DNA of 64,000 bases from Edaphovirga cremea (lineage in GTDB: Bacteria > Pseudomonadota > Gammaproteobacteria > Enterobacterales > Enterobacteriaceae): positions 248,001-312,000 of the forward strand of contig NZ_QOVA01000003.1 of assembly GCF_003332275.1 (NCBI RefSeq). Reading direction: 5' to 3'. Position 1 is the stretch's first letter; each line of letters opens with the position of its first letter. Below, in pieces: positions 51,462-61,955 of the stretch. The notes under the pieces were generated by a model. That model was not told the origin of the DNA. It did no database searches and saw only the letters and a list, made by a program, of their open reading frames with translations. Position numbers and translations under genes: made by a program.

Positions 51462-52294
51462 TACAGCGACTCCTCTGATTCCTGCTGTTGTGGATGCTCA
51501 GACAGCCAGTTTGCCAGCTTACAGTACTGAGCCACAGAAATATTTTCTGCTCTCATGGTCGGATCAATGCCCAACTCAATGAGTTGCTCAACGCTGAACA
51601 GGTTGCCCAAACTATTACGCACCGTTTTGCGGCGCTGATTGAAAGCCTGGGTGGTAATGCGGCTCAGAACACGGACGTCACCCACCGGATGAGGCAGCGT
51701 CGTGTGGGGTACCAGGCGTACTACTGCAGAATCGACTTTCGGTACCGGGGTGAACGCGGTTGGCGGAACTTCCAGCACAGGTATGACGTTACAGTAATAT
51801 TGCGCCATTACGGTCAGGCGGCCATAGGTTTTACTGTTGTGCCCGGCAACCAGACGGTTTACCACCTCTTTCTGCAACATGAAGTGCATGTCGCGAATGG
51901 CCTGAGTATAGCTGAAAAGATGAAACATCAGCGGTGTGGAGATGTTGTAAGGCAAGTTGCCAAACACCCGCAACGCCTGTCCTTCCTGCTCAGCCAATTG
52001 CGCAAAGTTGAATTTCATGGCGTCTTGCTGGTGGATCGTCAGCTTGTTCTGTAACTGTGGATGTGTCTCAAGGCGTGCGGCCAGATCGCGATCCAGCTCG
52101 ATCACCGTCATGCGATCCATCTTTGCGGCAACGGGCAGGGTCAACGCACCCAGACCGGGGCCGATCTCAACAACGGACTCACCCGGCTGCGGGTGGATGG
52201 CCGAGACAATACTGTCGATAACAAACTGATCGTTTAAGAAGTTTTGTCCAAAACGTTTGCGGGCAAAGTGCCCTTGGTGGACTCGATTATTCAT
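51461..52294 (-). CDS. rsmA: 16S rRNA dimethyladenosine methyltransferase RsmA (KsgA)
   Basis: 277 residues (E. coli 273). The N-terminal [14 protein letters not shown] leads into the SAM motif [14 protein letters not shown] near 41 and the catalytic [15 protein letters not shown] near 114. It dimethylates A1518 and A1519 of 16S rRNA and acts as a late 30S assembly checkpoint. It overlaps pdxA upstream by eight bases and apaG downstream. Confidence 0.98.
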   Translation of the reverse strand: MNNRVHQGHFARKRFGQNFLNDQFVIDSIVSAIHPQPGESVVEIGPGLGALTLPVAAKMDRMTVIELDRDLAARLETHPQLQNKLTIHQQDAMKFNFAQLAEQEGQALRVFGNLPYNISTPLMFHLFSYTQAIRDMHFMLQKEVVNRLVAGHNSKTYGRLTVMAQYYCNVIPVLEVPPTAFTPVPKVDSAVVRLVPHTTLPHPVGDVRVLSRITTQAFNQRRKTVRNSLGNLFSVEQLIELGIDPTMRAENISVAQYCKLANWLSEHPQQQESEESL

Positions 52295-53288
52295 TGCAAT
52301 TATTTATCATTTTAATGGCGAGATGTAATGCCGTTTTGAAACTGCCAACGTCGGCAGTGCCGGTCGCAGCGAGTTCCAATGCGGTACCATGATCAACGGA
52401 GGTGCGGATAAAAGGCAGTCCAAGGGTAATATTTACCGCCCGGCCAAAACCCTGATATTTCAGCACGGGTAAACCCTGATCGTGATACATCGCCAATACG
52501 GCATCTGCGTGCTGCAAATATTTCGGCTGAAACAGCGTATCTGCAGGCAGCGGGCCGACCAACCGAATCCCTTGCTGACGCAGGGATTGCAGGGCCGGAA
52601 TGATGGTATCGATCTCTTCGTGGCCCATATGGCCCCCTTCACCGGCGTGCGGATTAAGACCGCAGACCAGAATTTCAGGGTGTTCGATACCAAATTTGGT
52701 TCGTAGGTCGTGATCCAGAATCGTGATCACTTCATGCAGGCTCTGCTGGGTAATCGCACCCGGCACGGCCAATAATGGCAGGTGGGTGGTTGCCAGCGCG
52801 ACACGCAGCTCTTCGGTTGCCAGCATCATCACCACACGATCGCAATGGCTGCGATCGGCAAAGAATTCAGTATGACCGCTGAAGGCCACGCCAGCATCAT
52901 TGATAATGCCTTTATGTACCGGCCCGGTAATCAGGGCAGCAAATTCACCGCTCAGGCAACCATCGCAGGCTCTCGCCAGCGTATCAACCACATAGGCGCT
53001 GTTTGCCACGTTGAGTGCGCCAGCGACCACAGGCACCGCCGTAGGAATAGACAACAGCGTCAGTGTCCCTGCGGTTTGCGGTTGTGCGGCGTCCTGCGCA
53101 GAATAGTCGCGCAAGGTCAGTGGCAATCCCAAGGTTTGTGCCCGCTGAATTAACAGGGCCGGATCGGCGCAAACCACCAACTCAACAGGCCACGCCTGCT
53201 GAGCCAGGGCAATCACCAGATCCGGCCCAACCCCGGCTGGCTCGCCGGGGGTGATGACCACACGTTTACTATGGTTTTGCATTGCCAT
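52287..53288 (-). CDS. pdxA: 4-hydroxythreonine-4-phosphate dehydrogenase PdxA
   Basis: 333 residues (E. coli 329). It opens with [20 protein letters not shown]. Metal-binding histidines lie in [26 protein letters not shown] and [15 protein letters not shown]. It oxidises 4-phosphohydroxy-threonine in pyridoxal-phosphate synthesis. The start lies inside the 3' end of surA; an ATG two codons later is an equal alternative. Confidence 0.97.
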   Translation of the reverse strand: MAMQNHSKRVVITPGEPAGVGPDLVIALAQQAWPVELVVCADPALLIQRAQTLGLPLTLRDYSAQDAAQPQTAGTLTLLSIPTAVPVVAGALNVANSAYVVDTLARACDGCLSGEFAALITGPVHKGIINDAGVAFSGHTEFFADRSHCDRVVMMLATEELRVALATTHLPLLAVPGAITQQSLHEVITILDHDLRTKFGIEHPEILVCGLNPHAGEGGHMGHEEIDTIIPALQSLRQQGIRLVGPLPADTLFQPKYLQHADAVLAMYHDQGLPVLKYQGFGRAVNITLGLPFIRTSVDHGTALELAATGTADVGSFKTALHLAIKMINNCNE

Positions 53289-54567
53289 CCAGAATCTTCA
53301 CATAAGCACTGGCGCGTTGTTCTTGCATCCAGGTTTGTGCCTCTTCAGCAAATTTACGGTTAAACAGCATCCGGTAGGCACGATCTTTCTGGGCAGCATC
53401 CGTTTTATCAACCTGACGGGTATCCATCAGTTGAATCAAATGCCAACCAAATGAAGAATGCACCGGTTTGCTGATCTCGCCTTTTTTCAGCTTCAGCAAC
53501 GCATCACGGAAAGCGGGATCATACATGTCTGGTGATGCCCAGCCGAGATCGCCACCTTGCTGTACTGAACCTGGATCCTGGGAAAGCTCTTTGGCCAGTG
53601 AGGCAAAATCAGCGGTACCGTTTTTAATCTGGTTAGTCGCATCTTCCAGTTTCGCCCGCGCCTGATCGTCCGTCAGAACCACTGAAGTTTTCAGCAGGAT
53701 ATGGCGTGCGTGAACTTCAGTTACGGACACGTTTTGAACGTTGCCACGTATATCATTCACTTTCAGGATGTGGAAACCTACGCCAGAACGGATGGGGCCC
53801 ACGGTGGCCCCTTTGCCTGCCGTCTGCAATCTTTCAGCGAACAGCGTTGGCAATTCCTGAAGTTTTGCCCATCCCATCTGGCCGCCTTTCAGCGCCTGAG
53901 GGTCGGCAGAATAAGTGATAGCCAATTTACCAAAGTCAGCGCCACCTTTAATTTCAGCAACCAGTCTGTTAGCCAGAGCTTCGGCTTCATCAACCTGTTG
54001 CTGCGTTGGATTTTCCGGCAGTGGCAACAAGATATGGCTGATATTCATCTCTGCACCACCGTCGTTCTGCGCGCCAACCTGTTTTGCCAATGTCTCCACT
54101 TCCTGAGGCAGGATAGAAACGCGACGGCGAACTTCATTGTTACGCACTTCGGAGATCAACATCTCTTTACGGATTTGCGCCCGGTAAGTGTTGTAATTCA
54201 CCCCTTCATAGGCCAAACGGCTGCGCAACTGATCTGGCGTCATGTTGTTTTGCCCTGCAATATTCGCAATGGCTTTATCCACATCTTCATCAGTCAGCGT
54301 GATGCCCATCTTTTGCGCCATCTGCAACTGAATGTTATCCATGATCAGGCGTTCAAGAATTTGATGGCGCAGCGTGGCGTCATCCGGCAACTGCTGGCCG
54401 GCTTGCTTGGCGCTGAGTTTTACGGATTGCATCAGGCCCGTCACATCGCTTTCAAGAACAACGCCGTTATCCACGACGGCGGCAACTTTGTCGACTTCTT
54501 GCGGTGCTGCGAACGCGGTACTGGCGCAAAATACCAATCCGAGAATAAGCGTTCTCCAGTTCTTCAT
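53269..54567 (-). CDS. surA: Periplasmic chaperone/peptidyl-prolyl isomerase SurA
   Basis: 432 residues (E. coli 428). A signal peptide ([14 protein letters not shown], cleavage near 21) is followed by the SurA N-domain from [15 protein letters not shown] and two parvulin domains beginning near 177 ([10 protein letters not shown]) and 288 (ARHILLKTS), then a C-terminal helix. It escorts outer-membrane beta-barrels, including LptD, to the BAM complex. It is 67 bases downstream of lptD in the same operon. Confidence 0.98.
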   Translation of the reverse strand: MKNWRTLILGLVFCASTAFAAPQEVDKVAAVVDNGVVLESDVTGLMQSVKLSAKQAGQQLPDDATLRHQILERLIMDNIQLQMAQKMGITLTDEDVDKAIANIAGQNNMTPDQLRSRLAYEGVNYNTYRAQIRKEMLISEVRNNEVRRRVSILPQEVETLAKQVGAQNDGGAEMNISHILLPLPENPTQQQVDEAEALANRLVAEIKGGADFGKLAITYSADPQALKGGQMGWAKLQELPTLFAERLQTAGKGATVGPIRSGVGFHILKVNDIRGNVQNVSVTEVHARHILLKTSVVLTDDQARAKLEDATNQIKNGTADFASLAKELSQDPGSVQQGGDLGWASPDMYDPAFRDALLKLKKGEISKPVHSSFGWHLIQLMDTRQVDKTDAAQKDRAYRMLFNRKFAEEAQTWMQEQRASAYVKILDGNAKP

Positions 54568-54634
54568 ACCTTTTCCATTTATGTAATTCGCAAAAGCGGG
54601 TTAAAGTTTACAGTATTCAAAGCGTTACGGAGCA

Positions 54635-56968
54635 TCAAAACGCACGTTGGTACGGCAGTATACCCGAGCGCAGCATTTCGCCGGTACCCAGACTATGATC
54701 GTTGCTCAGGCCACGCAATTCGATGTTGAATGACACTCTGTTATCATACTTACTCGTTTCATTGGTGTTGTTCCAGTCAGTGATTTTGCGCTCATACCCG
54801 ACGTTGATCGCCCAGCAGCACGTACTGTATTGCACCCCCACCAACTGATTGGCGGGCTGATTGGCTTTCGTATCGTAGTAATAGGCCCCTACCACGGCCC
54901 AACGCTCGGCGATCGGCCAACTGGCCGTCATGCCCACCTGGGAAATACCTTGCTGATAGCCAGGGTTGGTCACTTGTGGCAGTGTCGCCTGGATATATTC
55001 CGGGCTGGCGTAGCGGTAATTCAACTGCACCATACGGTCAGCATCTTTACGGTACTCCAGTACGGCGTCGCCTAACGACAGGCTATCCAGACGGGTGTCA
55101 TACTGCAATCCACCACGGACACCCCAGTTATTAGCGATCTTCCAGTAGCTGTCACCAGCCCAGACCAAACTTCCTGTATCGTCATTTTGATCGATAATCG
55201 ATGACGTGTCACCGGTCCGCGGCGCAGTAAAGTAGTAGATTTGACCCACGGAAGCATTGAATCGTTCAACCAGCGCATCATCATAAATACGCGTCGTGAC
55301 ACCGCCTGCCAATTGGTTGGCTGAAGCAATGCGATCCAGGCCGCTATAACTGCGATCGCGGAACAGGCCGGTATAGTCCGCCTGCAGCAGAGTTGAGTCA
55401 TAGGTGTAGATATCACTTTGATCGCGATAAGGAATATAGAGATATTGCAATCGCGGTTCGAGAGTCTGGGTATAGCCTTTCGACCAATCCATGTCGCGGT
55501 CAAACACCATCTTGCCATCAGTTTTGAACTGCGGCATTACGCGATCGACTGATGATTTGAGATCGGTATCATAAAAATCGTCAGGAATATCCTGCTGGTA
55601 ATGCGTCGCCAGCATTTTGACTTCGGTGTTCAGACTTCCCCAGCCATTGGTCAACGGAAGATTGATCGCCGGTTCAAAGTGCAGCCGTGTCGCTTCAGGA
55701 TAGTTCGGGTTGACGTTGGTAAACCGGGCGACCTGACCATAGAGATGCACGTCGAACGGACCGACATCATTCTTATAGTAATTCAGATCGAGCTGTGGCA
55801 TCGCCCGGTAGACGTTCGGATTACTGATATCGGCAAAGACCTGGAACTGTTTCGCTGCCAGCGTGGCATCCCAATTCTCATTGGCGTAACCGATGCTGTA
55901 TTTCTGCGTCGCGTAGCCGTCGGTTGAGGAGCCGTATTTGGAATCCAGATCGTTGAAGTACTGGGAATCACTGACCTTGGTGTAATCGATATTGAATCGC
56001 CACACCTTGTCCACAACGCCACTGTGGCCCCAGTAGAACAGCCAACGGGTATTATCATCATCGTCCGGGTTGTCTCGTTTGTACTCGCTGTCATCCGGTA
56101 GATAGTCAAACCCGATCAGACCTGTACCCAAACCGGTCAGATAGCGGAACTCGTTCTGCCATTGCAAACCCCGCTTGGTCATTTCATTCGGCGTGATCGT
56201 GGCGTCAAAGTTTGGTGCGATATTCCAATAATAGGGTAAGGCAAACTCGAAACCGTTCTTGCTGCCATATTTCGCATTGGGGATCAGGAAACCAGAACGG
56301 CGGCGGTCACCGACCGGCAATTGCAAATAGGGGCTGTAGAAAACCGGGACTGGGCCAATCTTAAAGCGCGCATTCCAGATTTCAGCGACTTCTTCTTCGC
56401 GATCGTGGATTACTTCACTTCCCATCACGCTCCAGCTGTTATCGCCGGGCAGGCAAGAGGTAAAGGTGCCGTTTTCCAAAATGGTATAGCGGTTACTGTC
56501 GCGCATCTTCATTTTGTCGGCGTCGCCACGGCCCTGACGACCTACCATCTGGTAATCGCCCTTATCCACATCGGTATCTTTGGTGTTCAGGTTTGAAAAG
56601 GCTTTGGGGCCTTTCAATATGATCTGGTTATCGTTGTAATGCACATTGCCCGTCGCCGTTACTGTGCGCACCGGATCAGGTTGACCTTCTTTCTGAATTT
56701 GATTCAGTTCAACTTGTTCGGCAGTCAACGTGCTGTTGCCTTGCTGCACATTCACATCACCCGTGAACAGGGCGCTATCCGGAAAATTAGCGTCCGTTTT
56801 ATCGGCCTGAATATGCACAGGTAGGCTATTGGGGTCGCCGCTCACTAACGGTTTGTCGTAAACAGGTACGCCGAGCATACATTGCGCAGCGAGATCGGCC
56901 AGGGCACCCTGGCTATAAAGTGCCGTCCAAATCATTGTGGCCAGCAGTGTTGGGAAACTTTTTTTCAT
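54635..56968 (-). CDS. lptD: LPS-assembly outer-membrane protein LptD
   Basis: 777 residues (E. coli 784). Signal peptide ends at about residue 24 (SQGALA), then the periplasmic beta-jellyroll (OstA) domain with [20 protein letters not shown], then a 26-strand barrel. Disulfide cysteines needed for maturation are visible: Cys31 in AQCMLGV, one in TFTSCLPGD and the adjacent pair in [12 protein letters not shown]. With LptE it places LPS in the outer leaflet. First gene of the lptD-surA-pdxA-rsmA-apaGH run, divergent from djlA. Confidence 0.98.
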   Translation of the reverse strand: MKKSFPTLLATMIWTALYSQGALADLAAQCMLGVPVYDKPLVSGDPNSLPVHIQADKTDANFPDSALFTGDVNVQQGNSTLTAEQVELNQIQKEGQPDPVRTVTATGNVHYNDNQIILKGPKAFSNLNTKDTDVDKGDYQMVGRQGRGDADKMKMRDSNRYTILENGTFTSCLPGDNSWSVMGSEVIHDREEEVAEIWNARFKIGPVPVFYSPYLQLPVGDRRRSGFLIPNAKYGSKNGFEFALPYYWNIAPNFDATITPNEMTKRGLQWQNEFRYLTGLGTGLIGFDYLPDDSEYKRDNPDDDDNTRWLFYWGHSGVVDKVWRFNIDYTKVSDSQYFNDLDSKYGSSTDGYATQKYSIGYANENWDATLAAKQFQVFADISNPNVYRAMPQLDLNYYKNDVGPFDVHLYGQVARFTNVNPNYPEATRLHFEPAINLPLTNGWGSLNTEVKMLATHYQQDIPDDFYDTDLKSSVDRVMPQFKTDGKMVFDRDMDWSKGYTQTLEPRLQYLYIPYRDQSDIYTYDSTLLQADYTGLFRDRSYSGLDRIASANQLAGGVTTRIYDDALVERFNASVGQIYYFTAPRTGDTSSIIDQNDDTGSLVWAGDSYWKIANNWGVRGGLQYDTRLDSLSLGDAVLEYRKDADRMVQLNYRYASPEYIQATLPQVTNPGYQQGISQVGMTASWPIAERWAVVGAYYYDTKANQPANQLVGVQYSTCCWAINVGYERKITDWNNTNETSKYDNRVSFNIELRGLSNDHSLGTGEMLRSGILPYQRAF

Positions 56969-57152
56969 ACGCGGTATTCAGTGTTCCGTCATCAGAGGCA
57001 TCATGCCGGCAAACGGTCAGAGACTATATCACTCATCAGCGTTGCGCTAGTGTTAAATCCCGCCGTCAAAATCTGTCGTTGTTAGGCACAGAGATAAATG
57101 ACGAGTATGATAATGCAAATTTTAAGCGACGGCATGATGAATTGAGGAGTAT

Positions 57153-57959
57153 ATGCAGTATTGGGGAAAGCTGCTCGGACTTGTACTGGGATTAATGTCC
57201 GGTATGGGCTTCTGGGGTGTGGTATTGGGACTGCTGATTGGACACATGGTCGATAAGGCGCGTGCAAGCAAAAGCCGCGGTTATTTTTCTGGTCAGCAGA
57301 CACGGCAATCAATTTTTTTCCGCACGACATTTCAGGTGATGGGACACCTGACCAAGTCGAAAGGGCGGGTGACCGAGGCCGATATTCAGGTTGCCAGCCA
57401 GTTTATGGATCGTCTGCAACTGCATGGCGATCAGCGTACCCAGGCGCAACAGGCGTTTCGCCAAGGTAAACAGAGCCAGTTTCCACTGCGTGAAAAACTG
57501 CGGGAGCTGCGCAGCGTCTGTTTTGGCCGTTTCGACCTGATCCGTATGTTTCTGGAGATTCAGCTTCAGGCGGCGTTTGCCGACGGTTCGCTGCATCCGA
57601 ATGAGCGTCAGGTGCTGTACGTCATTGCCGAAGAGCTGGGGATTTCCCGCCAGCAGTTCGATCAATTTCTCAGCATGATGGAAGGGGGTACCCAATTCGG
57701 TGGGCAGGGCGGCGGGCAGGGCGGTTGGGCTGGACAGCAAGGGCCAACGCTGGAAGATGCCTGCAAAGTGCTGGGGATCAATCCACAGGATGACCCCACG
57801 ACGATCAAACGTGCTTACCGCAAGCTGATGAGTGAACACCATCCGGATAAGCTGGTGGCGAAAGGGTTACCGCCGGAAATGATGGAAATGGCAAAACAGA
57901 AGGCGCAGGAGATTCAGGCTGCTTACGATCTGATCAAACGCGAGAAAGGATTCAAATAA
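57153..57959 (+). CDS. djlA: Membrane-anchored DnaJ-like co-chaperone DjlA
   Basis: 268 residues (E. coli 271), type III membrane protein. One N-terminal helix ([20 protein letters not shown]), a TerB-like helical domain, a Gly/Gln linker near 175-195 and a C-terminal J domain with HHPDK (HPD) near 232-236. It partners DnaK and, when overexpressed in E. coli, induces the Rcs capsule system, an interesting link to rcsA in this window. Start after TGAGGAG. Confidence 0.97.
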   Translation: MQYWGKLLGLVLGLMSGMGFWGVVLGLLIGHMVDKARASKSRGYFSGQQTRQSIFFRTTFQVMGHLTKSKGRVTEADIQVASQFMDRLQLHGDQRTQAQQAFRQGKQSQFPLREKLRELRSVCFGRFDLIRMFLEIQLQAAFADGSLHPNERQVLYVIAEELGISRQQFDQFLSMMEGGTQFGGQGGGQGGWAGQQGPTLEDACKVLGINPQDDPTTIKRAYRKLMSEHHPDKLVAKGLPPEMMEMAKQKAQEIQAAYDLIKREKGFK

Positions 57960-57997
57960 GTGCATCCCCCTTCATAATTATCATGAGGGGGGATAAA

Positions 57998-58651
57998 TCA
58001 GAAATCGGCTTCGCAACGGAAATGCATAGGTTTGCCGAACTTGGGGTGGATGATCATTAATTCCTGCGCATGCAGCAGTAAGCGTGGCGCGCGCGCCCTG
58101 GCTTCTGGGTGGGCGTAGAAATTATCTCCCAGAATCGGGTGCCCCAGCGCCAGCATATGCACGCGTAACTGGTGGGAACGCCCGGTGATCGGCGTGAGTT
58201 TTACCCGGCTGGTACCATCTTCTGCACGTTCAAGTACCAGATAATCGGTCTGCGCGGCCTTCCCGGTTTCATAACACACTTTCTGCTTTGGTCGGTTCGG
58301 CCAGTCGCAAATCAGCGGCAAATCGATGACGCCCTCATCCTTCTCAATGTGTCCCCAAACTCGCGCGATATACGATTTCTTGGGTTCACGCTCGCGAAAT
58401 TGCCTTTTCAGCTCGCGTTCAGCCGCTTTGGTCAAAGCAACGGCAATGACGCCGCTGGTGGCCATATCGAGACGGTGTACGGATTCTGCCTGGGGAAAAT
58501 CACGCTGAACGCGCGTCATGACGCTGTCTTTGTGCTCCAGCGCACGGCCAGGTACCGACAGCAGACCGCTGGGCTTATTGACCACCATGATATGCTCGTC
58601 CTGATACAGGATATGCAGCCAGGGCTCGAGCGGTGGATTATAGGGTTCCAT
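57998..58651 (-). CDS. rluA: Dual-specificity pseudouridine synthase RluA
   Basis: 217 residues (E. coli 219). The catalytic motif VHRLDMATSGVIAVAL places Asp62 as nucleophile, and LTPITGRSHQLRVHMLALGHPILGD is the second family motif. It forms pseudouridine at 23S rRNA position 746 and tRNA position 32. It follows rapA on the same strand after a GC-rich hairpin. Confidence 0.97.
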   Translation of the reverse strand: MEPYNPPLEPWLHILYQDEHIMVVNKPSGLLSVPGRALEHKDSVMTRVQRDFPQAESVHRLDMATSGVIAVALTKAAERELKRQFREREPKKSYIARVWGHIEKDEGVIDLPLICDWPNRPKQKVCYETGKAAQTDYLVLERAEDGTSRVKLTPITGRSHQLRVHMLALGHPILGDNFYAHPEARARAPRLLLHAQELMIIHPKFGKPMHFRCEADF

Positions 58652-58675
58652 CAGGACTCCGCAGTTCAGAATAGT

Positions 58676-58707
58676 ACACAGCCGCGGGCTATTCTCCCGC
58701 GGCGTGT
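58676..58707 (-). other. GC-rich hairpin between rapA and rluA
   Basis: CCGCGGG / CCCGCGG with a 7-base loop, extended by ACAC / GTGT arms with one bulge. No T run follows, so it may pause or stabilise rather than terminate; rluA begins about 25 bases beyond. Confidence 0.65.
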
Positions 58708-58708
58708 C

Positions 58709-58748
58709 ATTTACTGGTGACTTACCATTTATTTACTGGTGACTTACC
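58709..58748. repeat. 22-bp tandem duplication at the rapA stop codon
   Basis: ATTTACTGGTGACTTACC occurs at 58709-58726 and 58731-58748, separated by ATTT. The right copy encodes the last rapA codons (Val-Ser-His-Gln-stop); the left copy repeats them beyond the stop, so an identical in-register sequence including a TAA follows the gene. Confidence 0.95.
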
Positions 58749-61636
58749 ACCACCAGGCGAATCGCATCCAGACGCCAGTTAGCGTCGTTCAGGTTTGCCA
58801 GAACCAGTTTACGGGTCAACTCAAGGGCTTCCAACTCGTCATCACGTATGTTCGGGTTAACCGCCCTGAGCGCTTCCATTCGTGCCAATTCGGCAGTCAG
58901 TTTCTCATCGGCTTCAACTTTGGCTTCGTCGATCAAGACGCGCGCCTGTTGTTCGACCAAGGGTTCTGCCATTTGCAGCATGGCGTGAACATCCTGTTGT
59001 ACCGCGTTCACCAATTTGCTGGACGTGTGGCGGTTTACGGCATTTAACTGACGGTTAAAGCTTTCGAACTCGACCTGTTCCGCCAGATTGGTCCCTTTGC
59101 GATCCATCAGCATCCGGATCGGCGTAGGTGGCAGGAAGCGGGTCAGTTGCAAATGCTTGGGAGCCTGGGACTCAACAACGTAAATCAGTTCGACCAGCAG
59201 GGTACCCACTGGCAGAGCCTTGTTCTTGAGCAGTGAAACGGCACAACTGCCTGTATCGCCAGAGAGAATAAGATCCAATCCGTTACGGATAAGCGGATGC
59301 TCCCAGGTAATAAACTGTGCATCTTCACGCGACAGCGCCTGCTCACGATCGAAAGTTACTGTACACCCATCCTGCGGTAATCCCGGGAAATCTGGCACCA
59401 GCATGTGATCGGATGGCGTCAGGATGATCAGATTATCGCTGCGATCTTCCTGATTGATGCCAACGATATCAAAAAGATTCAGGGCAAAATTCACCAGATT
59501 GACGTCGTTATCACATTCGGAAATCGACTGCGCCAGCGCCTGTGCGCTTTCGCCGCCATTGGAATGCATCTCAAGCAAGCGGTCACGACCCTGCTCAAGT
59601 TGCAGTTTCAACGCCTCATGATGTAAGCGGCACTCATGGATAAATTCATTGAGACCTTCCTGCTCGTTAGGCGTTGCCAGGAAACCGATCAGTTGCTGAT
59701 AGCTGCTGTCATAAATCGGGCGCCCCGTTGGGCAGGTATGCTCAAATGCATCCAGCCCTTCGTGATACCAGCGCACCAGAATGGCCTGTGCGGTCTGCTC
59801 AAGGTACGGAACCATAATCTGGATTTCGTGCTGCTGACCAATACGATCCAGACGGCCAATACGTTGCTCCAGCAAGTCAGGATTGAACGGCAGGTCAAAC
59901 ATCACCATTCTGCTGGCGAACTGGAAATTACGGCCTTCAGAGCCAATTTCTGAGCAGAGCAGAACCTGTGCGCCTTCCTCTTCGGAAGCAAAATAGGCGG
60001 CAGCGCGGTCACGCTCAATAATCGACAGGCCCTCATGGAACACTGCCGCACGGATGCCTTCGCGCTCGCGCAGAACTTGCTCCAGTTGCAGTGCCGTATC
60101 GGCTTTCGCACAGATAACCAGTACTTTTTCATGACGATGGGTGGTCAGATACCCCATCAGCCATTCCACACGCGGATCGAAGCTCCACCAGGTGGCATTC
60201 TCGCCTTCAAATTCCTGATAAATCTGTTCTGGATAAAGCATGTCACGCGCACGGGCTTCGACAGTTTTCTTCGCGCCCATAATGCCGGAAACTTTAATCG
60301 CGGTTTGATACTGCATCGGCAGCGGCAAACGGATCTGATGCAGCACGCGGTGCGGAAAACCTTTCACCCCATTGCGGGTATTGCGGAACAGAACGCGGCT
60401 GGTACCGTGGCGATCCATCAGCATGGTGATCAGCGAGCGGCGTGCATCTTCACTGTCTTCACCTTTTTCGTTCGCTGCCGATAACAGGGGTTCAATGTCC
60501 TGCTCCGAGATCAGTTCGCCCAACACGTTCTTTTCATCGTTGGATAGACGCTGACCGCCCAGCAATAACGTTACCGCATCGGCGACCGGGCGATAAGTCT
60601 GCTGTTCAGCCACAAATTCACGATAGTCATGGAACCGGTTTGGATCGAGCAGGCGCAAGCGGGCGAAGTGACTCTGCTGGCCCAGTTGTTCCGGCGTCGC
60701 GGTCAGTAACAGAACGCCCGGCGTATGTTCTGCAAGCTGTTCAATCACCTGATATTCACGGCTTGGCGCTTCTTCACTCCACTCCAGATGGTGAGCCTCA
60801 TCGACAACCAGCAAATCCCAGTGTGCCTCTGTGAGCATCTCCAGGCGCTGTTTGTTGCGGCGCACGAAATCCAGCGAGCAAATCACCAACTGTTCGCTCT
60901 CAAACGGATTGGAAGCATCGTGGGCAGCTTCTGCATAACGTTCATCATCGAACAGAGAGAAATGCAGGTTGAAGCGGCGCAACATCTCTATCAGCCATTG
61001 GTGTTGCAGTGTTTCCGGCACCACAATCAGAACCCGTTCTGCCCGCCCAGCCAGTAATTGCTGATGAATAATCATCCCGGCTTCGATGGTTTTACCCAGC
61101 CCCACCTCATCTGCCAGCAATACGCGCGGCGCATGGCGTTGACCCACTTCATAAGCTATGTGCAACTGATGCGGGATCAGACTGGCACGCATCCCACGCA
61201 AGCCACTCCAGCGCAACCGGAACTGCTCACGCTGATATTTCCTTGCGCGAAAACGCAGCGCAAAACGATCCATACGGTCAATCTGACCGGCAAAGAGGCG
61301 ATCCTGCGGCTTACTGAAGGTCAGCTTGCTGTCCAGCAACATTTCACGCATAGCGACGCTTTCTTCCGTATCAATACGTGTGCCCAAATAGGTCAACAGA
61401 CCTTTGTCCTCTTTGACCTCTTCAACTATCAACTGCCATCCCTCATGGCTGCTGATCGTATCGCCCGGATTAAACATCACCCGGGTAATTGGCGAGTCAT
61501 TTCTGGCATACAAGCGGTTTTCGCCAGTGGCGGGGAAAAGCAAAGTCACCATTCGCACATCCAGTGCAACCACGGTTCCCAATCCTAATTCGCTTTCCGT
61601 ATCGCTTATCCAGCGTTGACCTACTGTGAACGGCAT
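58733..61636 (-). CDS. rapA: RNA polymerase-associated Swi2/Snf2 ATPase RapA (HepA)
   Basis: 967 residues (E. coli 968). The N-terminal Tudor-like region starts [20 protein letters not shown]. Helicase motif I is [17 protein letters not shown] near 165-181, motif II is [10 protein letters not shown] near 278, and motif VI is [12 protein letters not shown] near 600. It recycles RNA polymerase after transcription. The last codons are part of a short tandem duplication. Confidence 0.98.
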   Translation of the reverse strand: MPFTVGQRWISDTESELGLGTVVALDVRMVTLLFPATGENRLYARNDSPITRVMFNPGDTISSHEGWQLIVEEVKEDKGLLTYLGTRIDTEESVAMREMLLDSKLTFSKPQDRLFAGQIDRMDRFALRFRARKYQREQFRLRWSGLRGMRASLIPHQLHIAYEVGQRHAPRVLLADEVGLGKTIEAGMIIHQQLLAGRAERVLIVVPETLQHQWLIEMLRRFNLHFSLFDDERYAEAAHDASNPFESEQLVICSLDFVRRNKQRLEMLTEAHWDLLVVDEAHHLEWSEEAPSREYQVIEQLAEHTPGVLLLTATPEQLGQQSHFARLRLLDPNRFHDYREFVAEQQTYRPVADAVTLLLGGQRLSNDEKNVLGELISEQDIEPLLSAANEKGEDSEDARRSLITMLMDRHGTSRVLFRNTRNGVKGFPHRVLHQIRLPLPMQYQTAIKVSGIMGAKKTVEARARDMLYPEQIYQEFEGENATWWSFDPRVEWLMGYLTTHRHEKVLVICAKADTALQLEQVLREREGIRAAVFHEGLSIIERDRAAAYFASEEEGAQVLLCSEIGSEGRNFQFASRMVMFDLPFNPDLLEQRIGRLDRIGQQHEIQIMVPYLEQTAQAILVRWYHEGLDAFEHTCPTGRPIYDSSYQQLIGFLATPNEQEGLNEFIHECRLHHEALKLQLEQGRDRLLEMHSNGGESAQALAQSISECDNDVNLVNFALNLFDIVGINQEDRSDNLIILTPSDHMLVPDFPGLPQDGCTVTFDREQALSREDAQFITWEHPLIRNGLDLILSGDTGSCAVSLLKNKALPVGTLLVELIYVVESQAPKHLQLTRFLPPTPIRMLMDRKGTNLAEQVEFESFNRQLNAVNRHTSSKLVNAVQQDVHAMLQMAEPLVEQQARVLIDEAKVEADEKLTAELARMEALRAVNPNIRDDELEALELTRKLVLANLNDANWRLDAIRLVVVSHQ

Positions 61637-61955
61637 ATTGTTTCTCTATTAATTATGACAGGCTACTGCGCGTCGCGATTTCCCTCCCGGGCAGTGCTCG
61701 GACTCCTCATGGACTCAATGTCCACTGCGGGTCACTCCGCTCTGGCCGGAAGCGAACTTTGCTAGCTCGCTACGCCCCTTCAAATAGTAATTGGTAATAA
61801 TGTCGGACTACTGCTGCTTAAGCAGGCAATAGCGCTCCTTCCATGCGGTCTGGCAGGGAGTGACAACATGGTGTTGTGATTGTTCAGAATTTGGGAAGGG
61901 CGCTATGGTAATGGATGGTGACCGTTTCGTCACCTGCCAAACACGCTTATTTCTT
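61637..61955. other. Highly structured rapA-polB intergenic region
   Basis: No gene, but dense symmetry: TGGAC-TCAAT-GTCCA inside a GC-rich block (about 61680-61770), a perfect 12-bp palindrome CTGCTTAAGCAG at 61814-61825, and a 13-bp stem with one bulge (ATAGCGC-T-CCTTCC at 61829-61842 with GGAAGG-GCGCTAT at 61894-61906) whose 51-base loop carries ACAACA-TGG-TGTTGT. The left block resembles GC-rich dispersed intergenic sequences I associate with enterobacterial genomes; this is from memory. Confidence 0.6.

Noticed and set aside
53701-54729. 342-codon open frame antisense to surA
   Set aside because: It covers surA on the opposite strand without homology or a ribosome-binding site; surA is certain.
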